In this document: in pieces, positions 59,531 to 64,000 of the stretch
How positions within the stretch are numbered: the first letter of the stretch is position 1
Layout: each line of letters begins with the position of its first letter
Source: Agromyces sp. ISL-38
GTDB lineage: Bacteria > Actinomycetota > Actinomycetes > Actinomycetales > Microbacteriaceae
Assembly: GCF_018613935.1 (NCBI RefSeq)
Contig: NZ_JAGGPF010000011.1
Coordinates: forward strand, 106,942 to 170,941
Direction of reading: 5' to 3'
DNA: 64,000 bases
Notes under the pieces: model-generated
Told to the model about the DNA's origin: nothing
Seen by the model: only the letters and a program-made list of their open reading frames with translations
Database searches by the model: none
Position numbers and translations under genes: made by a program

Positions 59531-59752
59531 TCAGCTCAGGAGCTGGGGAAGGAAGATGACCGCGAGCACGACGACCGGAACCAGCGAGAGGACAACGAGG
59601 GCTCGGTTGATGCGACGGCGACTGATCGTGCCCTTCCTGAACGAAGATCGCGACATCCGGTCCAAGTTGGGAAAGAGCGCCTGGTACGGTGGCTCTTTTC
59701 CGGGCGCAGCATCCGATTCCTGCTCAGGCTCGTGATCGTCCTCATCGCCCAT
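59531..59752 (-). CDS. Small single-TM protein
   Basis: 73 residues from ATG 59752 (MGDEDDHEPEQESDAAPGKE), or 84 from a GTG at 59785. A very acidic N-tail, a basic segment 'RMSRSSFRKGTISRRRINRA', and a single C-terminal TM helix 'LVVLSLVPVVVLAVIFLPQL'. It looks tail-anchored with a cytoplasmic N-terminus. No family is recognised. It lies 15 bp upstream of the HAD gene on the same strand. Confidence 0.6.
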   Translation of the reverse strand: MGDEDDHEPEQESDAAPGKEPPYQALFPNLDRMSRSSFRKGTISRRRINRALVVLSLVPVVVLAVIFLPQLLS

Positions 59753-59850
59753 GGGCCCAAGGGTACTCACCAGTCGATCGATCACTGATAGCGGCAGGAG
59801 ATGCTCGACGACATCACATCAGCCATCTCGCGCGGCCCTCGAGGCGATTG

Positions 59851-60252
59851 TCAGGCAGCGCCCCAGAAGCGGTCCTCGGCAGGCCCGTCCTCGGAGAACA
59901 GGTGCACGGCAGCGATCGCGCCGTCAGCGATGGTGAGCAGGTCGATGCCAATCATGTCCATCGCGACGCTCTCACGTTGACCGGTGAAACGGACCGGGAC
60001 GGCAACGAGGTTGCCGTTGACCATCGCCGGGCCCGTCACGGCGAGTTGGAAGGTTCCCCCGCTCACCTCCATCATTCGACCGAGGAGCGCACCTACCCCT
60101 TCCTGTCCGCGGTGGTCACCCGAGAAGCGGTTCGCGCCGGGCTGGTGCCAGACGATGTCGGGGCTCAAGAGCGCCATCGCTGCGGGAATGTCACCGTCGG
60201 CAAGCGCATCGAAATAGCGGGCTGCGACGGCTGCGGGGTACTGGTCGGTCAT
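59851..60252 (-). CDS. SnoaL-like nuclear-transport-factor-2 fold protein
   Basis: 133 residues. 'VAARYFDALADGDIPAAMAL' 'LSPDIVWHQPGANRFSGDHR' '..GVGALLGRMMEVSGG' is the signature N-half of SnoaL-like proteins (DUF4440/SnoaL_2). The C-half ends '..DGAIAAVHLFSEDGPAEDRF'. It is likely a small-molecule isomerase or binding protein. It is divergent from an HxlR regulator, with the GGTAAC dyad between them, so it is the probable target of that regulator. Confidence 0.88.
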   Translation of the reverse strand: MTDQYPAAVAARYFDALADGDIPAAMALLSPDIVWHQPGANRFSGDHRGQEGVGALLGRMMEVSGGTFQLAVTGPAMVNGNLVAVPVRFTGQRESVAMDMIGIDLLTIADGAIAAVHLFSEDGPAEDRFWGAA

Positions 60253-60298
60253 CTGGGTTCTCCTTCGAGTGGGACGAGGTAGCCCAATGGTTTCAGTC

Positions 60299-60312
60299 GG
60301 TAACCTGTTACC
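60299..60312. promoter_or_regulatory. Candidate HxlR operator
   Basis: GGTAAC-CT-GTTACC is a 14-bp inverted repeat with perfect 6-bp arms. It lies midway between the divergent SnoaL-like and HxlR genes, and a further GTAAC half-site sits at 60318-60322. MarR/HxlR-type factors commonly bind GTAAC-type dyads. Confidence 0.75.
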
Positions 60313-60335
60313 TCAACGTAACTAAAGGGGAAGAT

Positions 60336-60707
60336 GTGGCTGCACCGGTGTGGGATGTGATGTTGGCCACGTGCCCGTCGCGGACGTCGCTGGCGAGAAT
60401 CGCGAACAAGTGGACCGCGATGATCGTGATCGCCCTCAGCGAGCGGCGGATGCGGTTCGGTGAGCTGCGCACCAGAGTGGCCGGCATCAGCGGGAAAGTG
60501 CTCACGGACACGTTGCGCGATCTCCAGCGGGACGGCATCGTCACACGGATTGCGTTTGCGGAGATGCCTCCACGGGTGGAATACGAATTGACCGCGCTCG
60601 GGCGAACCCTCTCCGAGCCATTGGGGGCGCTCGGCCGCTGGGCAGAGGAATATTTCGATCAAGTTCAGCAGGCCCGCGACGCCTTCGACGCGCGGACGAC
60701 CACTTGA
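60336..60707 (+). CDS. HxlR-family transcriptional regulator
   Basis: 123 residues, GTG start with AGGGGA upstream. The compact winged helix reads 'CPSRTSLARIANKWTAMIVI', 'ALSERRMRFGELRTRVAGIS', 'GKVLTDTLRDLQRDGIVTRI' and 'PPRVEYELTALGRTLSEPLG'. A single Cys at the N-terminal end of the fold (ATCPSR) is where redox-sensing HxlR members (HypR, YodB) carry their sensor Cys, so thiol or quinone/aldehyde sensing is possible. It autoregulates and controls the divergent SnoaL gene by inference from the dyad. Confidence 0.93.
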   Translation: MAAPVWDVMLATCPSRTSLARIANKWTAMIVIALSERRMRFGELRTRVAGISGKVLTDTLRDLQRDGIVTRIAFAEMPPRVEYELTALGRTLSEPLGALGRWAEEYFDQVQQARDAFDARTTT

Positions 60708-60810
60708 CGCGGTTCGTCGTGCGGGCACGAACGACGTCTCCAACCCAGGAAAGCGGTCGCACCGGCTGAAGGGCCTATCGGGGCCCATTCCACTCCGGGC
60801 GCACGGTGAA

Positions 60811-61323
60811 CTACCTGAGAGCTGCGGTCATCTGCACACGTCGCCCGTACCGAGCAAGCCCGAGTCGCTCCTCGACCTCGACGAGGTACTTGTGGAAGTC
60901 GGTTGTGGGCGCTGTCTCGACAAAGCCGGCGCGCGCATAGAAGGGCGCGTTCCAGGGCACATCGGCGTAGGTGCGCAGCGTCAATTGTTCGTACCCGCGA
61001 CGACGAGCCTCATCCATCGCGGCTTCGACGAGTCTCCGCCCGTAGCCACGTCGGCCATCCTGAGGGAGCACCGAAATCTGCTCCAAGTGAGCGATCCCGT
61101 CAACCTCGAGAACGTGCACGAACCCGACGATGGTGCCCGCCTCTGGTTCCTCCGCCACCAAGACGAACCCCGGCTTGGACGCTCTCGACAAGCCAGACGG
61201 AGCGGGCTCCCAACTCTCGGGGCTCAGCCTGTCGATGAGCAACTGATCGGCGGCGTTCTCAATCGACTCGACCGCCACGTAGTCGTCGGGCGCAATGGGA
61301 CGGATGGAAACGGTCACCGGCAA
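60811..61323 (-). CDS. GNAT-family N-acetyltransferase
   Basis: 170 residues (TTG start; GTG at 61317 possible). Acetyl-CoA binding motif A reads 'HLEQISVLPQDGRRGYGRRL' (Q/RxxGxG/A) followed by 'VEAAMDEARRRGYEQLTLRT' and 'VPWNAPFYARAGFVE', the usual NxxFYxxxGF end. The substrate is unknown. Its stop faces the convergent HxlR gene with about 100 bp between. Confidence 0.9.
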   Translation of the reverse strand: MPVTVSIRPIAPDDYVAVESIENAADQLLIDRLSPESWEPAPSGLSRASKPGFVLVAEEPEAGTIVGFVHVLEVDGIAHLEQISVLPQDGRRGYGRRLVEAAMDEARRRGYEQLTLRTYADVPWNAPFYARAGFVETAPTTDFHKYLVEVEERLGLARYGRRVQMTAALR

Positions 61324-61349
61324 ATCCTATGGTCATCGTTCCCAGCGGC

Positions 61350-61712
61350 TCAGGGTTCGATTGCCGATAGGAATCTGTTGTGGCTGTCTACGGCTCCTGG
61401 CGCGAGGAGGGCCCGGGGCCAGAGGATGCCCGTCGCGCGGCCGACGGCGTCGTTGTCTTCCACCATGGGTCGCGCGAGTGAGTGGGCTCCCTCGACGCGG
61501 TCGACGGTGAGGAGCGGTCCGAAGATGGAGCGGTAGGTGCGCTCGGTCTCGTCGACGTCGACGTTGCGGTCGTGCGAGCCCACCAGGAGGTGGACCGGGA
61601 TGTCTCTGTCGGCGACGGCCAGGAGGTCGTCGGTCGCGTCGGACCTGAAGTTGCGCAGGACGAAGGCCAAACAGGGCAGCTCAGCCTTGACGCTCGGAAG
61701 TGAGACGAGCAA
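61350..61712 (-). pseudogene. C-terminal remnant of an alpha/beta hydrolase
   Basis: 120 residues (MLVSLPSVKAELPCLAFVLR..). They contain only the last third of an alpha/beta hydrolase: 'RDIPVHLLVGSHDRNVDVDE' supplies the acidic residue of the triad and 'LLTVDRVEGAHSLARPMVED' the His. The nucleophile elbow (GxSxG) and core strands are missing. The divergent Nudix gene starts 35 bp beyond its apparent start, so the 5' two thirds has been lost. It is almost certainly non-functional as an enzyme. Confidence 0.75.
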
Positions 61713-61747
61713 CTCGGACTGTCAGTCCCCCGTGCGATCGTCACCCC

Positions 61748-62152
61748 ATGTACGAATGGGAAACGAGCGTTGTGGTGGTCCTGAACTCAACCAACCAGGT
61801 GCTGCTGGTCCGCCAGAGCTACGGCTACCGGTTCTTCGGCCTACCGGGAGGAAAGATCGAAGACGGTGAATCGCCCGACGAGGCAGCGATCCGTGAGTTC
61901 TTCGAGGAGACGGGCCTGCGCTCCAACGCCGTCACTCCCCATAGCATCCACGATCTTGTGTACCCCGGGAGCGGCAGCAAGTACCGGGCACACGTATTCA
62001 GCTGCGACCAGGCCGCTGGCGTACTCGACGTGCAGATCCCAGATGAGATTTCCTCGGTGGGTTGGTATGCATTGAACGAGCTGCCTTCCCCACTCACCCC
62101 CTCGGCCCAGGCAGTGCTGAGATCACGGCCCGTGCTCAACGATTGTGCGTAG
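61748..62152 (+). CDS. Nudix hydrolase
   Basis: 134 residues. The Nudix box is textbook: 'GGKIEDGESPDEAAIREFFE' 'ETGL' (GX5EX7REUXEEXGU), with Glu ligands present. The N-terminal strand is 'VVVVLNSTNQVLLVRQSYGY'. It hydrolyses nucleoside-diphosphate-linked compounds; the specific substrate is not evident. GC content and codon use are less biased than in the surrounding genes. Its last 30 bp overlap the convergent MarR fragment. Confidence 0.93.
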   Translation: MYEWETSVVVVLNSTNQVLLVRQSYGYRFFGLPGGKIEDGESPDEAAIREFFEETGLRSNAVTPHSIHDLVYPGSGSKYRAHVFSCDQAAGVLDVQIPDEISSVGWYALNELPSPLTPSAQAVLRSRPVLNDCA

Positions 62153-62383
62153 GGCCGGTCGTAGCCGTTCGATGCCGCGCTCACCCAATACGTCGTTGAG
62201 CCACGCCTCATAGCCGACGACGACCTCCGCACAGACCGTCAGCAAGGTCGTGCCCGCCGATGTCGGAATATAGAGCTTGGCACGGCCGTCTCTCGGGTCG
62301 GCGTGGAGTTCCAGGTATCCGCGCTGGACAAGGTGGGCGGCGAGTTCGGCAGTGGCCTGCTTCGTTCGCCCTCCTCGCGCGCG
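62123..62383 (-). pseudogene. C-terminal fragment of a MarR-family regulator
   Basis: 86 codons after an in-frame TGA at 62384-62386 read 'GRTKQATAELAAHLVQRGYL' (recognition helix), 'ELHADPRDGRAKLYIPTSAG' (the DxxDxRA wing) and a terminal helix '..YEAWLNDVLGERGIERLRPA'. This is the second half of a MarR winged helix. The N-terminal dimerisation and first HTH helices are absent. The break coincides with a 20-bp sequence also found in the RHS coding region at 63935-63954, so the gene was cut by recombination there. Confidence 0.7.
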
Positions 62384-62441
62384 TCATACGCCAGCCCGTG
62401 GATCGACGCCGTCTGGGGCAGCGCCCACTGGACACGCAGCA

Positions 62442-62774
62442 TCACAGCACGCCGCTCCGGATCTCGGCTTTCGTGTGCGCGGGAAGATCCAGCGAGTCGA
62501 GCAGGTCGAACGCAGCCTCACCGTACATTTCACTGGCGTCTTCCAAGAACCACGTTCCAACGAAACGTAGCTCATCACTGCTTGCTGCTTCACGCGCAAT
62601 GCACTCCAGAAGCGGACCGAGCGTCTCGAGGTGCCCCGCCAAACGATCAACGTCTGATTCCACCTGCTGTGCCTCAGAGATGTCCGCCCCGGGTGCAGAC
62701 TCAGGTTGATCGAAGTAGCCACCCGGCCTTCTGTTGCGCCACCACTCCTTCGCGAGACTCGAATAGGGTTCCAT
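62442..62774 (-). CDS. Acidic small protein, candidate immunity partner of RHS toxin 2
   Basis: 110 residues (MEPYSSLAKEWWRNRRPGGY..GVL). Strongly acidic and helical ('ETLGPLLECIAREAASSDEL', 'FVGTWFLEDASEMYGEAAFD'), with no signal or TM. It starts 15 bp after the stop of the RHS fragment on the same strand, the standard toxin-immunity spacing. No family is recognised with certainty. It is cytoplasmic, in contrast to the two-TM partner of RHS 1, so the two toxins should have different targets. Confidence 0.75.
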   Translation of the reverse strand: MEPYSSLAKEWWRNRRPGGYFDQPESAPGADISEAQQVESDVDRLAGHLETLGPLLECIAREAASSDELRFVGTWFLEDASEMYGEAAFDLLDSLDLPAHTKAEIRSGVL

Positions 62775-62789
62775 TTCTATACCCCTTGA

Positions 62790-63995
62790 TCAACCGAATG
62801 CCGGTGCTGCGAACGGAGCGACGACGACCAACGCTGCAGCGCCGAGCGCACCGACAACCCACGCAGCCGCATCCGAGTCGAGGGTCCACGTTGACGCTTG
62901 GTATCCCCCCGGTGGGGCGTAACTGTAGACCGGTCCAGGGTTGCCCACTGTGTCTGGCACTACCCCGCCCGCTGGAACATCGCGCCAAGACATTTCACCC
63001 ATCCACCTCGTATTCGGGCCCGGTCCATTGGGTCCAGAACAGCTCCTGTCCCACGCCTTGATGTCATCTCGAAGTCCTCGTTGGAGTTGCTCAAGCTTCT
63101 TGGCGTGACCGCTGTCAGGCCCTCCGGTACGAGTCGCCCCTCCAGCGCGTGGGTCAAACTTGGCCTGATACAGGGTTTTCTGGAGTCTGGTCGCCTTGCT
63201 CATTATGTCGACCGCCAGCTGCACGCAGTTCTTACGATTGCCACCGTACGCCCCTGAATCCGTCAGGCGTTCTCCACTGAGGTCGAGTTTGTTGATGGGG
63301 TCGGCGGGGTAGTCGTAGTTGTTGGTGACGCCGCCTTCGATGGGGTCGACTTCGAGGAACCGGCCGAGGGCGGGCACGTATTGGCGGGCGCCCATCTCGA
63401 TCGTGTGGATCGAGCCGGAGTGCTCGGTGAGTTTGCGGTGGGTGCCGAGCCAGCCCCAGTTCGCGTTGCCGGGCAGGGTGTCCGGTCCTGCGTCATCCGC
63501 GGTGCCGGTGCCGATCTGCCCGGTGGCCGGGTCGATGGGTTGGCCGAACGGGTCGTACCGGAACACCCCCGCGGAACGGGTGCCCGTGGCATCCGCGGTC
63601 ACGACGATGTCGCCGTGCAGGTTCGGGTACGACCACGACTGGGTCGCACCGGTCATCGACACGGTCACCCCACCGGGCAGGCCCAGCACCCGCTGCAACA
63701 CCCCGTTGGCCCCGTCCAGGATCAGGTCCGGGCTGTCGCCGCCACCGGTGAACCCGTACCGCACGGTCAGGGTTTCCGGGTTCTGCCCGCCCGTGGTCTC
63801 CTCGCGTTGCACGATCCGCCCGGTGACATCACGCAGGTACTTGATGCGGGTGCCATCCGTCAGCGAGGTGGTGAGGTGCTGGTCGGTCACGTCGTAGCCG
63901 AGGGTCTGGTCGACCAGCTTGGTCGTGTTCCCATGCGCGTCATACGCCAGCCCGGATGCCGGGATCCCGGCAGCGACCGGGTTCAGGCCCGGCTC
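62790..63995 (-). pseudogene. RHS polymorphic toxin 2, N-terminally truncated (C-terminal 400 residues)
   Basis: Open from just after an in-frame TAA at 63996-63998 to the stop at 62790. RHS/YD repeats run from '[20 protein letters not shown]' through '[20 protein letters not shown]' to the core-closing '[20 protein letters not shown]'. The tip of about 165 residues then has a helical '[20 protein letters not shown]', a '[20 protein letters not shown]' helix ending in WDRSC, and a C-terminal hydrophobic segment '[20 protein letters not shown]'. The thousand or more residues that normally precede are absent up to the TAA, so it is an orphan tip cassette, or a gene reached by frameshift beyond the window. 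The candidate immunity gene follows. Confidence 0.82.
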
Positions 63996-64000
63996 TTATA

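Noticed and set aside
1..64000. CRISPR arrays, rRNA, tRNA, intact transposases, prophage or replication origin
   Set aside because: Looked for direct-repeat arrays, tRNA-like cloverleaf ends, DDE/IS transposase motifs, integrase and phage structural motifs, and DnaA-box clusters; none was found.

Overview
The window is very GC-rich, densely packed double-stranded DNA typical of a high-GC Actinomycetota. Three things suggest a plant- or soil-associated member of the Microbacteriaceae: a DUF222/HNH '13E12-type' endonuclease, many plant-polysaccharide enzymes, and the strikingly frequent octamer CGGATGCC/GGCATCCG. The family assignment is inference; no rRNA, tRNA or housekeeping marker is present to confirm it.

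Layout. 0-6.4 kb: a CUT1 sugar transporter (two permeases, one cut by the window edge) divergent from a GH78 alpha-L-rhamnosidase, a 2-hydroxyacid dehydrogenase and a serine hydrolase, with two AATCGATT LacI-type operators between the divergent units. 6.4-9.8 kb: a HipBA toxin-antitoxin module, a NYN-LOTUS putative RNase and a cupin. 9.8-13.4 kb: a large secreted polysaccharide-lyase-like protein with its own LacI-type operator. 13.4-24.3 kb: a polymorphic-toxin island on the minus strand. It holds a 5'-truncated LamG protein, a 2136-residue RHS protein with a Cys/Gly-rich tip, an overlapping two-TM candidate immunity gene, and then a graveyard of broken toxin and immunity pieces (a TGA-interrupted gene, a Hint fragment, toxin-tip fragments and one intact orphan immunity-like gene). 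24.3-28.2 kb: a FadR-type GntR regulator with two perfect 15-bp operators, an FMN L-lactate/alpha-hydroxyacid dehydrogenase, and a monooxygenase/methyltransferase pair.

28.2-33.7 kb: two paralogous TPR-LuxR regulators flank a PQ-loop membrane protein and a cluster of very small ORFs under a perfect LacI-type palindrome. 34-39.7 kb: a two-component system divergent from a GT39/DPM-synthase-like/GtrA cell-envelope glycosylation operon. 39.9-42.7 kb: a conserved hypothetical gene, a VOC protein and the HNH endonuclease. 42.7-56.2 kb: a glycan-utilisation locus with an oligosaccharide-type Opp/Dpp ABC transporter (SBP, permease, fused permease-ATPase, and a second ATPase whose 5' end is frameshifted), GH1, GH3, GH43 and a DUF5060-type glycosidase, and a divergent TetR regulator. 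56.2-62.1 kb: a second two-component system and a run of small metabolic and regulatory genes. 62.1-64 kb: a second, N-terminally truncated RHS toxin with its own immunity-like gene, fused to a MarR fragment.

Main themes. Transport and hydrolysis of plant glycans are grouped with local repressors: rhamnosides at the left end, beta-glucosides and xylosides or arabinosides in the 43-55 kb locus. Contact-dependent competition is represented by two RHS loci with toxin-tip and immunity turnover. The most interesting candidate for something undescribed is the RHS tip at 16362-17070 with its two-TM partner gene, together with the decaying cassette array behind it.
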